From an uncultured Bacillota bacterium (lineage in GTDB: Bacteria > Bacillota > Clostridia > Oscillospirales > Oscillospiraceae), in the NCBI GenBank assembly GCA_947649625.1, contig CANSSJ010000012.1, positions 1 through 42,587 on the forward strand: a DNA stretch of 42,587 nt, written 5' to 3'. The notes below the pieces were generated by a model. It did no database searches and had not been told where the DNA came from. It was given only the letters and a program-made list of their open reading frames with translations. Below, piece after piece: positions 23,044 through 30,152 of this stretch (positions within the stretch are counted from its first letter, which is position 1; each line of letters opens with the position of its first letter). Both the position numbers and the translations under genes were made by a program.

Positions 23044-23385
23044 TTACAGCGCTTCCTTGACCTTGGCGGCCTTGCCCACGCGGTCGCGCAGGTAGTACAG
23101 CTTGGCGCGGCGCACCTTGCCCTTGCGGACGACCTCCACCTTCTCCACAGAGGGAGCATGGAGGGGGAACACCTTCTCCACGCCGATGCCGTAGGAGATG
23201 CGGCGGACGGTGAAGCTCTCCTCGATGCCGCCGTGCTTCTTGGCGATGACGGTGCCCTCGAAGACCTGGATACGCTCACGGCTGCCCTCTTTTACCCGCA
23301 GGTGAACCCGGACAGTGTCGCCGATAGACACCTTGGGGGGCTCGGCCTTTGTGTACTTCTCGGTAAATGCTTTCATCAGATCCAT
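23044..23385 (-). CDS. rplS: 50S ribosomal protein L19
   Basis: L19 binds at the interface of the ribosomal subunits. The 113-residue protein has the family features [30 protein letters not shown] (described by position 19-48) and [17 protein letters not shown], followed by a basic C-terminus. AGGAGG precedes ATG at 23385. A promoter lies about 95 bases upstream. The leader of about 90 bases contains CCCCTC/GAGGGG pairing; an L19 autoregulatory leader is known in Firmicutes, but I cannot match it with certainty here. The rest of the usual trmD-rplS block is not in this window. Confidence 0.97.
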   Translation of the reverse strand: MDLMKAFTEKYTKAEPPKVSIGDTVRVHLRVKEGSRERIQVFEGTVIAKKHGGIEESFTVRRISYGIGVEKVFPLHAPSVEKVEVVRKGKVRRAKLYYLRDRVGKAAKVKEAL

Positions 23386-23479
23386 AGTTGTTTTCCTCCT
23401 GTTATATAGGCGTTCATTCCGGCCCTTGTCCCCCTCCAGAGGGGCGCCGCAGAGGACCGCCCGTTATTCAGACTAAGGA

Positions 23480-23508
23480 AGTATATCACAGCGGGCCGGG
23501 GATTGCAA
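23480..23508 (-). promoter_or_regulatory. Predicted rplS promoter
   Basis: TTGCAA (23508-23503), 17 bases and TATACT (23485-23480) on the minus strand. The same two hexamers and spacing recur at 27641-27613, ahead of the DUF1858 gene. Confidence 0.75.
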
Positions 23509-23536
23509 GCAGTTTTTTCCCTTTTTCGGGAGAAAT

Positions 23537-25228
23537 TTAATCCTCCAGCAAATAGCTCTGCTCCGGGGAGAGCTGCTCCGGGCGGCGGATATAGCCAATC
23601 CCATCCTCCTCCCAGATGACGCCCAGCAGTCTGTCCTCCCGGTCCCGTATCTGGTAGGTGTTCTCCGCCAGCTCCCGCAGCACCGCCGGAGTCAGGTTCT
23701 CGCCGTCAAACCAGTACAGCACCTGGAAGCCGGAGGGGTGGTTGGCCTCCCGGTTCCACCCCCGGTACATGGGGTCGGCGGGCAGGGGGGTCACTCCCAC
23801 CCTGCCCCCCAGGGCGGTGAGCAGGCCGGTAAAGGCCCAGTCGCTCTCGGTACAGCCATGAACGTGCTCATGGTAGAAGAAATTCTGGTTGGGCAGGTAG
23901 GAGGGCTCCAGGTTCAGCACCCCGATCCGGCCGGAGGAACCGTCCACCCCCTCCGCCGCCACCGTATCCAGCACCAGCCGGGCGATGCGCTGGTCGTTGT
24001 ACCAGGTGTCGCGGTAGTCCTTGATCTCGCTGGCCCCGGCCACACAGAACACAAAAGCCAGCGCCGCCGCCAGGACGGGCAGCCCTCCCTTTCCCAGCTT
24101 CAGCCTGTCCCACAGCCACAGCAGCAGGGTATCGGCAAGCAGGGCGATGCCGGGGAAGGAGGTCACCGTCCCCCGCAGGGAGAACCAGGGGTTGCCCAGC
24201 ACCAGGAACAGGCTGGCCGGACCGGCGGCAAGCAGCACGCCGGACAGCAGGGCCAGCCAGAGGGGGGCGTCCCTCTCCCCTTCCGGCTCATCCTTCGGCC
24301 TCCACCTCCGGACCAGCAGCCAGAACAGGCCACACAGTACAGCCGCCCCCAGAGCCCACACCAGCAGCTCCCCGGAGAAGATCATCCGCACCCCCCGGAC
24401 AAAGCCCTTGGCCGCGGTGAAAAAACCGCCGCCCAGGAAGGCGCAGAAAAACTGCCACAGGACCTTGGGCAGGAAAGCAAACCAGTAGTAACGGCTGAAG
24501 GGGAGCAGGATCTCCGCCCGGCTGCTGTACACTCCGCCGTCCGCCAGCAGCCGGGTGACCAGGAAATACAGACCCATGGCGGGCAGTCCCCACAGGGACA
24601 GGGCGCACCGGCCCAGGGACTGTCTCTTTCCCGTCCACTCCAGAATGGCCGCCCCCACCGTCAGGGTGATGGACAACAGCCCCGCCTGCTCATAAAAGCC
24701 GAAGGGGATCAGCTGGAGGATCAGATACAGGACCAGCCAGCCCCAGCCCCTTCCGTCCAGCCAGTTCAGGAAGGTGCGGGCCGCCAGAGCAGCGAAGAAC
24801 ATTCCCACTACCACCCGGGTGGAGGCCGACATCCAATAGGTTCCCTCGATCCCCAGGGGAAGCAGGGCCATAATCACCGGGAGCACAGGGCTGACCCGGA
24901 AGTACCGTCCCAGAGTATTCCAGATGAGCAGGACAGCGGCCACATACATGGCCGAGATCAGGGCTACCCCCAGGATCATATGGTCAAACAGGGGCCCCCA
25001 GACGAAAAAATCCGCGATCCCCGCCAGAGGCCGGGAAGCCAGCAGGCCGGTGGCCTGCTGGAGGGCCATAAAATCACCCGAACTGGGATAGTTGTGATAC
25101 TGGATGTAGTCGTCCAGCTGGTGGTAATACTGCACGCCAAAGGCGCAGTACCGGACCATGACCAGCAGGAACAGCACCGCGGCCAGTCCGGCTGTCAGCC
25201 TCCAGTCCGTTTTTTTTCGCTCAAGCAT
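23537..25228 (-). CDS. Large polytopic membrane protein, GT-C-like
   Basis: I do not recognise a named family. The 563-residue protein has about 10-11 hydrophobic segments from residue 12 to about 400, then a soluble C-terminal region of about 160 residues that would face outside. The N-terminal loop has YYHQLDDYIQYHNYPSS, with acidic residues between the first two membrane segments, as in GT-C glycosyltransferases and GtrII/YfhO-type proteins. Transfer of a lipid-linked sugar to a surface polymer is a reasonable guess, not shown. The start overlaps the Nif3-like stop by 8 bases, so it belongs to the flavoprotein-trmK-Nif3 operon. Confidence 0.8.
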   Translation of the reverse strand: MLERKKTDWRLTAGLAAVLFLLVMVRYCAFGVQYYHQLDDYIQYHNYPSSGDFMALQQATGLLASRPLAGIADFFVWGPLFDHMILGVALISAMYVAAVLLIWNTLGRYFRVSPVLPVIMALLPLGIEGTYWMSASTRVVVGMFFAALAARTFLNWLDGRGWGWLVLYLILQLIPFGFYEQAGLLSITLTVGAAILEWTGKRQSLGRCALSLWGLPAMGLYFLVTRLLADGGVYSSRAEILLPFSRYYWFAFLPKVLWQFFCAFLGGGFFTAAKGFVRGVRMIFSGELLVWALGAAVLCGLFWLLVRRWRPKDEPEGERDAPLWLALLSGVLLAAGPASLFLVLGNPWFSLRGTVTSFPGIALLADTLLLWLWDRLKLGKGGLPVLAAALAFVFCVAGASEIKDYRDTWYNDQRIARLVLDTVAAEGVDGSSGRIGVLNLEPSYLPNQNFFYHEHVHGCTESDWAFTGLLTALGGRVGVTPLPADPMYRGWNREANHPSGFQVLYWFDGENLTPAVLRELAENTYQIRDREDRLLGVIWEEDGIGYIRRPEQLSPEQSYLLED

Positions 25229-25997
25229 TGGAATAGACCTCCTTGTGGACCTGGGATACTGTCACCTCGATCTGTGGGAACGCCTTGGCCAGCCGCCGGG
25301 CCAGCGGGGCACACACCACATTTTCTGTGGGAAAGTGGCCGGCGTCCAGCAGGTTGAGGCCCAGAGCCCTGGCCTCCAGGAACTGGTCGTACTTCACATC
25401 GGCGGTGACCAGGGCGTCACAGCCCGCCGCTGCTGCTGTGCGGAAGTAGCCCCCGCAGGCCCCGCCGCCCACAGCCACCCGTCGCACCGGGCGGCCGGTG
25501 TCGATGAAGCGCACGCCGCCCGCACCCAGCTTCTCTTTTACAAGGGCCGCAAACTCTATACAGGTCATCTCTTTGATAGCTCCTGTGCGGAGGATGCCGT
25601 CTCCCCCGTCCAACCCCCGCACCTCGGTCAGGCCCAGCTGCACCGCAAGTGCATCGTTGACGCCGCCCTCCGCCTTATCCAGGTTGGTGTGCATACACAC
25701 GCAGCCCACGCCGCTCTCGATGAGGCACAGGAGCAGCCTGCCCTGGGGATCGTCGTCCCGGACGGATTGCACCTTGTGCCAGGCGCAGTTCATCACCGGG
25801 TGGTGGCTCACGATCAGATTGGCCCCCAGTCTGACAGCCTCCTCCACCACCCACTCAGTCACGTCCAGCGCCACCAGGATCTTGGTGACCTCCCGACCGG
25901 TGTGGCCCACCAGCAGGCCCACGTTGTCCCACTCCTCCGCTAGCTCCTTGGGAGCCAGCGTGAAAATCGCCTGCTCTACGTCACGTAACGTTGCCAC
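25221..25997 (-). CDS. Nif3-like dinuclear metal centre hexameric protein
   Basis: This protein of about 258 residues is of the Nif3/YqfO family, whose members are metal-binding toroidal hexamers reported as GTP cyclohydrolase 1 type 2; the role is unsettled. Visible are EEWDNVGLLVG, VVEEAVRLGANLIVSHHPV with the metal histidines, VCMHTNLDKAEGGVN, a central ARRVAVGGGACGG-like segment, and LLDAGHFPTEN. The preferred start is GTG at 25997, because AAGGAG lies 8 bases before it; an earlier GTG at 26006 overlaps that signal. It overlaps trmK by 22 bases. trmK-Nif3 is a conserved Firmicutes pair. Confidence 0.93.
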   Translation of the reverse strand: MATLRDVEQAIFTLAPKELAEEWDNVGLLVGHTGREVTKILVALDVTEWVVEEAVRLGANLIVSHHPVMNCAWHKVQSVRDDDPQGRLLLCLIESGVGCVCMHTNLDKAEGGVNDALAVQLGLTEVRGLDGGDGILRTGAIKEMTCIEFAALVKEKLGAGGVRFIDTGRPVRRVAVGGGACGGYFRTAAAAGCDALVTADVKYDQFLEARALGLNLLDAGHFPTENVVCAPLARRLAKAFPQIEVTVSQVHKEVYSNA

Positions 25998-26686
25998 TGT
26001 TCCCACTCCTTTTTCATGTCACGGAGGCCGTCACAGACCTCCTCCAACTCCTGCTTTCGGGCAGGCGCGCCCTCTCCCCTGGCCCGGGACATGCCCGCCA
26101 GCGCCCGGCCCGTCCGGGCGATCCACCGGTCCAGCCACGCTCCCCGCAGGGGGTCTCGGTTGTTTTTTCCCGCCCACAGCTCCGCCGGGGTCAGGGGGGG
26201 CATCTCCCCCGCCCGGACCAGCAGAGCGGTGTAAAGGTTTTCCCCTTCCCGGGCCAGCCGCTCCTCTGTGATGGCAAAGCCGCTGTCCCGGAGCCAGCCC
26301 CGCAGATCGGGGAAGGAGGACATGGGCTGTAAAATCAGGGGAATGTTCCGCTCCCGGGTCCAGGGGGCGGCGGACAAAATGGCGGCGATGGTCTCTCCGC
26401 CCATGCCGGCGATGGCGACCGCGTCCACCTCCTCGGGCCGGATTCCCGACAGGCCGTCACACAGGCGAAAGGCCACCTTCCCGGTCAGCCCCGCCTGACG
26501 CACCGTCTCCCTGGCCCGGGCCAGAGGGCCCTGGCGCAGATCGGCGGCGATGGCAAAGGGGATCCTTCCCTCCAGGATCAGGGCGGCGGGCAGGTAGGCG
26601 TGGTCGGTGCCCACGTCGGTCAGCCGGGCCCCCTCCGGCACCAGCTCCCCCACCATCCGCAGCCGGGGCGTCAGTTCGATCCTCAT
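25976..26686 (-). CDS. trmK: tRNA (adenine(22)-N1)-methyltransferase TrmK
   Basis: TrmK methylates N1 of A22 in bacterial tRNA using SAM. The 236-residue protein has the Rossmann SAM site LTDVGTDHAYLPAALI (about 22-37), AADLRQGPL, VAIAGMGGETIAAIL and the NPPY-like LILQPMSSF, with a helical C-terminal arm rich in arginine and glutamate. The start overlaps the flavoprotein stop by 4 bases. The downstream Nif3 gene overlaps its end. Confidence 0.93.
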   Translation of the reverse strand: MRIELTPRLRMVGELVPEGARLTDVGTDHAYLPAALILEGRIPFAIAADLRQGPLARARETVRQAGLTGKVAFRLCDGLSGIRPEEVDAVAIAGMGGETIAAILSAAPWTRERNIPLILQPMSSFPDLRGWLRDSGFAITEERLAREGENLYTALLVRAGEMPPLTPAELWAGKNNRDPLRGAWLDRWIARTGRALAGMSRARGEGAPARKQELEEVCDGLRDMKKEWEQWQRYVT

Positions 26687-27276
26687 AGCCCCTCCGCCCG
26701 GATGGATATGCGGATGGCCTGAGCAAAGTCCCGCACGTCCTGTTCCCGCTCCTCATTGAGGAAGGGCTCTCCCCTGCCCCAGTCCCGGCGGCAGAACATG
26801 CCCATGTACTCCAGACCTCCGTGGCGGCAGAACCGTTTGACGCCCTCCTCCCACAGGTCGGCCCCCTTCTCCGGGGGATAGCCGCAGGTGGCGATGGCGG
26901 CCAGCCGTTTGCCCGCCAGCAGCCTGGCCCCCTTCTCCCGGCCGTAATTCTTCGTCCCGGCGTAGATGGCCCGATCCAGCAGGGCCTTCATGGGGGCGGT
27001 GCAGAAGAAGGCGTAGATGGGGGTGGCCAGAACGATCACGTCGCAGTCCGCCATAGTCTGGAAGATCTCCTCAAAGTCGTCGTCCTGAACGCAGCCCGGC
27101 CCGCCCGCCGCATCCTGGCAGGTCATGCACCCCAGGCAGGGGTTCACTGCCCGGTCGTACAGGGGGATCACCTGAGTCTCCACCCCTATCGCCCCGCACT
27201 CCTCCAAAAAGGGGACCAGCAGGGAGGCGGTGTTGCCCCTCTCCCGGGGGCTGCCCATCAGTATACAGAATTTCAT
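26683..27276 (-). CDS. Flavodoxin-like NADPH-dependent FMN / iron-sulfur flavoprotein
   Basis: This 197-residue flavodoxin-fold protein has FMN phosphate binding at GSPRERGNTASLL (8-20), a compact cysteine motif CLGCMTCQDAAGGPGC resembling iron-sulfur flavoproteins, ATPIYAFFCTAPMKALLDR and a late ATCGYPPEKG. It probably passes electrons in the anaerobic cytoplasm; the substrate is unknown. GAGGTGG precedes the ATG by 4-9 bases. It is the first gene of an operon with trmK, the Nif3-like gene and the membrane protein. Confidence 0.9.
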   Translation of the reverse strand: MKFCILMGSPRERGNTASLLVPFLEECGAIGVETQVIPLYDRAVNPCLGCMTCQDAAGGPGCVQDDDFEEIFQTMADCDVIVLATPIYAFFCTAPMKALLDRAIYAGTKNYGREKGARLLAGKRLAAIATCGYPPEKGADLWEEGVKRFCRHGGLEYMGMFCRRDWGRGEPFLNEEREQDVRDFAQAIRISIRAEGL

Positions 27277-27309
27277 CCCGCCACCTCGTTATATCGAACA
27301 TTTGTGCCC

Positions 27310-27338
27310 ATCTTAGCACAATATTTTCCTGCTGTAAA
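27310..27338 (-). promoter_or_regulatory. Predicted promoter of the flavoprotein-trmK operon
   Basis: TTTACA (27338-27333), 17 bases and TAAGAT (27315-27310) on the minus strand. It lies directly after the terminator of the preceding DUF1858 gene. Confidence 0.7.
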
Positions 27339-27342
27339 GCTC

Positions 27343-27373
27343 AAAAATAATCGCCCTCCCGTGGGAGGACGAT
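27343..27373 (-). terminator. Intrinsic terminator of the DUF1858 gene
   Basis: ATCGTCCTCCC and GGGAGGGCGAT pair fully (one G-U) around a 2-base loop and are followed by TATTTTT on the minus strand (27373-27343). Confidence 0.9.
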
Positions 27374-27380
27374 GATCCTC

Positions 27381-27578
27381 TTATTTGCCAACCAGCTTGT
27401 TGACCTGGGCCAGCAGTTCATCCACGTCCACGCCGTGGACCATGCAGGCCTCCTCAACGGTCTCGCCCTGGGAGGCGGGGCAGCCCAGGCAGTGCATACC
27501 GATACCCATAAAGATGGGGGCGGCCTGAGGAGCGACCTTCAGGATGTCGCCGATGATGGTGTCTTTGGTAATGGTCAT
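27381..27578 (-). CDS. DUF1858 domain-containing small protein
   Basis: This 65-residue protein has the DUF1858 pattern: TKDTIIGDILKVAPQAAPIF, then GMHCLGCPASQGETVEEAC with CxxC-type cysteines, and a C-terminal helix. In anaerobes these small proteins occur alone or joined to hybrid-cluster or ric-like proteins and may bind metal or sense redox; function unproven. The start is the ATG at 27578, with GGAGG 8 bases before; an in-frame TTG two codons earlier is less well placed. It has its own promoter and terminator, so it is monocistronic and likely well expressed. Confidence 0.9.
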   Translation of the reverse strand: MTITKDTIIGDILKVAPQAAPIFMGIGMHCLGCPASQGETVEEACMVHGVDVDELLAQVNKLVGK

Positions 27579-27612
27579 GATCAATTCCTCCGTTTATCTT
27601 TGGGATGGAGAT

Positions 27613-27641
27613 AGTATAACCGATATGCGGTTTTTTTGCAA
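27613..27641 (-). promoter_or_regulatory. Predicted promoter of the DUF1858 gene
   Basis: TTGCAA (27641-27636), 17 bases and TATACT (27618-27613) on the minus strand. Nearby on the plus strand a TATAAT (27676-27681) may be the -10 of the YoaK-type gene, but its -35 is unclear. Confidence 0.75.
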
Positions 27642-27712
27642 TGAATTTTTTCTTCCCTTTTGGAAAAACCAGCGTTATAATCAGATGATTTTTAAGAAAA
27701 GGATCTGATCCT

Positions 27713-28363
27713 ATGGACCAGCAAGCCCATCCCGCCGCCGAGCGGCTGTTTCCCGTGGCCCTGCTCACCCTTTCCGGCGGGCTGCAGGATGCATACACCT
27801 ACCTCCGCCGGGGCAGAGTCTTTGCCAACGCTCAGACAGGCAACATCGTCCTGCTGGGCCAGAGCCTGTTCGACGGGGACTGGTCCCGGGCCGTCCGCTA
27901 TCTCCTCCCCGTGGTGGCCTTCGCCCTGGGGGTAGCGGCGGCGGAGGCGATCCGGCTCCACCCGTCCCGGCTCCACTGGCAGCGGAGGGTGCTGCTGTGG
28001 GAAATCTTCCTGCTGTTCCTGGTAGGCTTCATCCCCCACTCCCTGGACCAGCTGGCCAACGCCCTGGTCTCCTTCTCCTGCGCCATGCAGGTCCAGGCCT
28101 TCCGAAAGATGGAGGGCTTCCTCTTCGCCAGTACCATGTGCATCGGCAACCTGCGCAGCGGCGTGGAGGCCCTGTGCACCTTTTTACGCACCGGAGACCG
28201 CCAGGAAAGGAAAAAGGCCCGGCTGTATTTCCTGGCTATCCTCCTGTTCGCTCTGGGGGCCGAGATTGGCAGCCTGGCCGTGGAGCTTCTGGACCTGCCC
28301 GCCATCTGGCTGTCCTGCGTTATGCTGGCCCTGGGCTTTCGGCCGCTGTCCAAAAGGGATTAA
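27713..28363 (+). CDS. YoaK family (DUF1275) membrane protein
   Basis: This 216-residue integral membrane protein has about six hydrophobic segments. It shows the DUF1275 signature GGLQDAYTYLRRGRVFANAQTGNIVLLG near residues 22-49, then VAFALGVAAAE and NALVSFSCAMQVQAF. The family is broadly distributed and its function unknown; a transporter-like role is often guessed. AAGGAT lies 9 bases before the ATG. It is monocistronic and converges on the XRE/small-membrane-protein pair across a terminator. Confidence 0.92.
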   Translation: MDQQAHPAAERLFPVALLTLSGGLQDAYTYLRRGRVFANAQTGNIVLLGQSLFDGDWSRAVRYLLPVVAFALGVAAAEAIRLHPSRLHWQRRVLLWEIFLLFLVGFIPHSLDQLANALVSFSCAMQVQAFRKMEGFLFASTMCIGNLRSGVEALCTFLRTGDRQERKKARLYFLAILLFALGAEIGSLAVELLDLPAIWLSCVMLALGFRPLSKRD

Positions 28364-28365
28364 AG

Positions 28366-28393
28366 AAAAAGCCCGCTTTCCGGCGGACTTTTC
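28366..28393. terminator. Terminator between the DUF1275 gene and the small membrane protein gene
   Basis: AAAAAG and CTTTTC flank CCGC/GCGG around a TTTCCG loop, with one mismatch. It can act for both converging genes. Confidence 0.85.
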
Positions 28394-28405
28394 TCTGTCG
28401 CATGA

Positions 28406-28546
28406 TCACTGTTTTTTTCCGTACTTTCGCTCCACATAGCGGCGGCCTTTGAAAAAGATCAGCAGGCCGGCGGCAATGAGGGCCACCGGGATCAGGGCGT
28501 AGAGCCCCAGTACCAGGATAAACCGGATTCCTCCAAAAGGATCCAT
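28406..28546 (-). CDS. 46-residue single-span membrane protein
   Basis: The product begins MDPFGGIRFILVLGLYALIP, has one long hydrophobic stretch (about residues 7-32), and ends with a basic tail, FFKGRRYVERKYGKKQ. The N-terminus would be outside by the positive-inside rule. GGGGAGA lies 5-6 bases before the ATG at 28546. It follows the XRE membrane protein gene by 17 bases. I know no family for it; it may be a partner of the membrane-tethered regulator. The short length lowers certainty. Confidence 0.65.
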   Translation of the reverse strand: MDPFGGIRFILVLGLYALIPVALIAAGLLIFFKGRRYVERKYGKKQ

Positions 28547-28563
28547 GTATCTCTCCCCTTTCC

Positions 28564-28926
28564 TCAAAGCATCATAATTCCCACAGAAAACAGCATAATC
28601 ACAAGCTGGAGCAGCATGTATCCGCCCCAGGCGGCCAAAATCAGGCCCAGCCAGTACCAGTGGGTAGCGAACCACCCGGGTTTATTGGGCTGTGAGGGTC
28701 CTGCTTCTCCTGCCTCCTCCTGCTCCTCCGGTACATTGCCCAGCAGCTCGTCGGTGGTGATACCCAGCGCCCGGGCCAGGGGAACCAGCTTGTCCGTGTC
28801 GGGCACCGCGTCGCCCACCTCCCACTTGCTCACCGCCTGGCGGGACACCCCCACCAGTTCGGCCAGCTTCTCCTGGGACAGGCCCCGCTTGGCCCGCCCG
28901 GTCTGAATAATTTCGCCCATTGCCAT
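28564..28926 (-). CDS. XRE-family regulator with C-terminal membrane segment
   Basis: This 120-residue protein joins an XRE HTH (residues 4-62: TGRAKRGLSQEKLAELVGVS, RQAVSKWEVGDAVPDTDKL, ALGITTDELLG) to an acidic linker and one hydrophobic stretch (about 88-118: WYWLGLILAAWGGYMLLQLV then IMLFSVGIMML). The regulator is therefore probably held at the membrane, a design common in Clostridia, where many such proteins act on an adjacent membrane-protein gene. GGAGG lies 8 bases before ATG 28926. The likely partner is the 46-residue membrane protein downstream. The signal is unknown. Confidence 0.9.
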   Translation of the reverse strand: MAMGEIIQTGRAKRGLSQEKLAELVGVSRQAVSKWEVGDAVPDTDKLVPLARALGITTDELLGNVPEEQEEAGEAGPSQPNKPGWFATHWYWLGLILAAWGGYMLLQLVIMLFSVGIMML

Positions 28927-29040
28927 GGATCAGACCTCCTTTCCCCTCCATTCTGACAAAAACCCGGTTGCAGTTCCACCAGTTCCGCCTTGCAATTGCG
29001 CAAACGGGAGTTGCGGCGGCCTGTTTTCTCCGTTTTATAG

Positions 29041-29069
29041 AAAAAGTCCGCCTTCCGGCGGACTTTTTT
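29041..29069. terminator. Intrinsic terminator after the zinc-ribbon gene
   Basis: GTCCGCC TTCC GGCGGAC (29046-29063) is flanked by five As and six Ts, so it ends minus-strand transcription from the sigma factor/zinc-ribbon pair. The remaining 28927-29040 shows no gene. Confidence 0.92.
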
Positions 29070-29081
29070 CCTGGCTTGTTA

Positions 29082-29363
29082 TCAGCCCTGCTGCTCGCGC
29101 ATCTTGGCGAAGCAGTCGCTGCAGTAGACGGGACGGTCAGACTTGGGCTCGAAAGGAACCTTTGCCTCACCGCCGCAGGCGGCGCACACGGCGGTGAAGT
29201 ACTCACGGGGGCCGCGGGCGGCGTTCTTGCGGGCGTCACGGCAGGGCTTGCAGCGCTGGGGCTCGTTCTGGAAGCCGCGCTCCGCATAGAACTCCTGCTC
29301 ACCAGCGGTAAAGGTGAACTCGTTGCCGCACTCTTTGCATACCAGGATCTTGTCTTCGTACAT
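29082..29363 (-). CDS. Zinc-ribbon protein with two CxxC pairs
   Basis: This 93-residue protein is built from two treble-clef/zinc-ribbon units: VCKECGNEFTFTAGEQEFY, closed by RCKPCRDARK, then CAACGGEAKVPF, closed by YCSDCFAK. The first unit is the zf-trcl-type CxxC found widely in gut Clostridia; the second is like the CxxC-x-CxxC of RNA-polymerase-associated small proteins. It probably binds zinc and nucleic acid or protein; function not established. It starts at 29363 with AGAGGGA upstream and follows the SigH-like gene by 58 bases, sharing its promoter and terminator. Confidence 0.88.
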   Translation of the reverse strand: MYEDKILVCKECGNEFTFTAGEQEFYAERGFQNEPQRCKPCRDARKNAARGPREYFTAVCAACGGEAKVPFEPKSDRPVYCSDCFAKMREQQG

Positions 29364-29421
29364 GGAAATTCCCTCTCTTTGACTTTTGCCCGGCGCTTGG
29401 CCTGGGCGTGTGATATTGCGA

Positions 29422-30033
29422 TCAGCTCTCGCTGGATACGCCGGAAGAAATTTGCAGGGCCGTTTTGCGGCGGATACGCTGGATGGCGTTGTCCACCGAC
29501 TTCTGTGAGCGGCCCACCCGCTGGGCAATCTCTCCACAGGAGAGGCCGTTCAGGTAAGGGGGTAGTATTTGCGCTTCAAACTTGGATAATCGGCCCTTGA
29601 GCGCCTCCAGGCGCTCTCTCAGTTCCTCTCTGCCGATGACCACGTCCTCCGGGCTTTCGGCGCTGGAAAACAAATACGCATTGGTTCCGTCAAAAAGAGG
29701 GGGCTCGTAGGAAACGCTGTGATTCAATGGGGCGTGCTTGCCACCCTGGGCCGCGCGTACAGCAGTGTACAGGCGGCTGCGGATGCAAACCTCCGCAAAG
29801 GTGCGAAAAGCGGCGTCCCGCTCCGGGTCAAAGCTGCGGATAGCGGTAAGCAGGCCTAAAAAGCCTTCCTGAATCAGGTCCTCGCTGTCGCCCCCCGCCA
29901 AAAACAGAGGTCGGGCACAGGCCCGGACCAGCCAGCCATACCGGCGCACCAATTCTGTCTCCGCGCTGGAATCGCCCTGGGCCGCGCCCAGGCACAATGC
30001 CTCATCGGATAAATCAAATAATTTCTGTTCCAT
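29422..30033 (-). CDS. SigH-like sigma-70 family factor
   Basis: This 203-residue sigma factor resembles SigH/Spo0H. Region 2 is SEDLIQEGFLGLLTAIRSFD through FAEVCIRSRLYTAVRAA (about 49-99), as in SigH's DIVQEGMIGLYKSIRDF. KHAPLNHSVSYEPPLFD matches SigH's HIPLNSYVSLDKPIYD. Region 4 is LSCGEIAQRVGRSQKSVDNAIQRIRRK (about 163-189). It could start sporulation or competence programmes, but Clostridia often carry several SigH-like proteins, so I do not name it sigH. The ATG at 30033 has a weak GGGA before it. It is followed by a zinc-ribbon gene. Confidence 0.85.
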   Translation of the reverse strand: MEQKLFDLSDEALCLGAAQGDSSAETELVRRYGWLVRACARPLFLAGGDSEDLIQEGFLGLLTAIRSFDPERDAAFRTFAEVCIRSRLYTAVRAAQGGKHAPLNHSVSYEPPLFDGTNAYLFSSAESPEDVVIGREELRERLEALKGRLSKFEAQILPPYLNGLSCGEIAQRVGRSQKSVDNAIQRIRRKTALQISSGVSSES

Positions 30034-30055
30034 ACTATTATCCCGGTTATTTTTT

Positions 30056-30084
30056 ATCATAAACAAAATGTTCAGATTTGTCAA
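30056..30084 (-). promoter_or_regulatory. Predicted promoter of the SigH-like gene
   Basis: TTGACA (30084-30079), 17 bases and TATGAT (30061-30056) on the minus strand: eleven of twelve consensus bases. The leader is about 20 bases. Confidence 0.85.
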
Positions 30085-30152
30085 GGCCTTTCCCAAAAAA
30101 GTTTGTTGATATTTCCAGTCTTCCAATTTTTGAGTAGAACCAGGCAGTCCGC

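Noticed and set aside
23386-23479. L19 autoregulatory leader before rplS
   Set aside because: The leader has a suitable length and some pairing, but I could not match it to the known consensus from memory, so it is mentioned only within the rplS entry.
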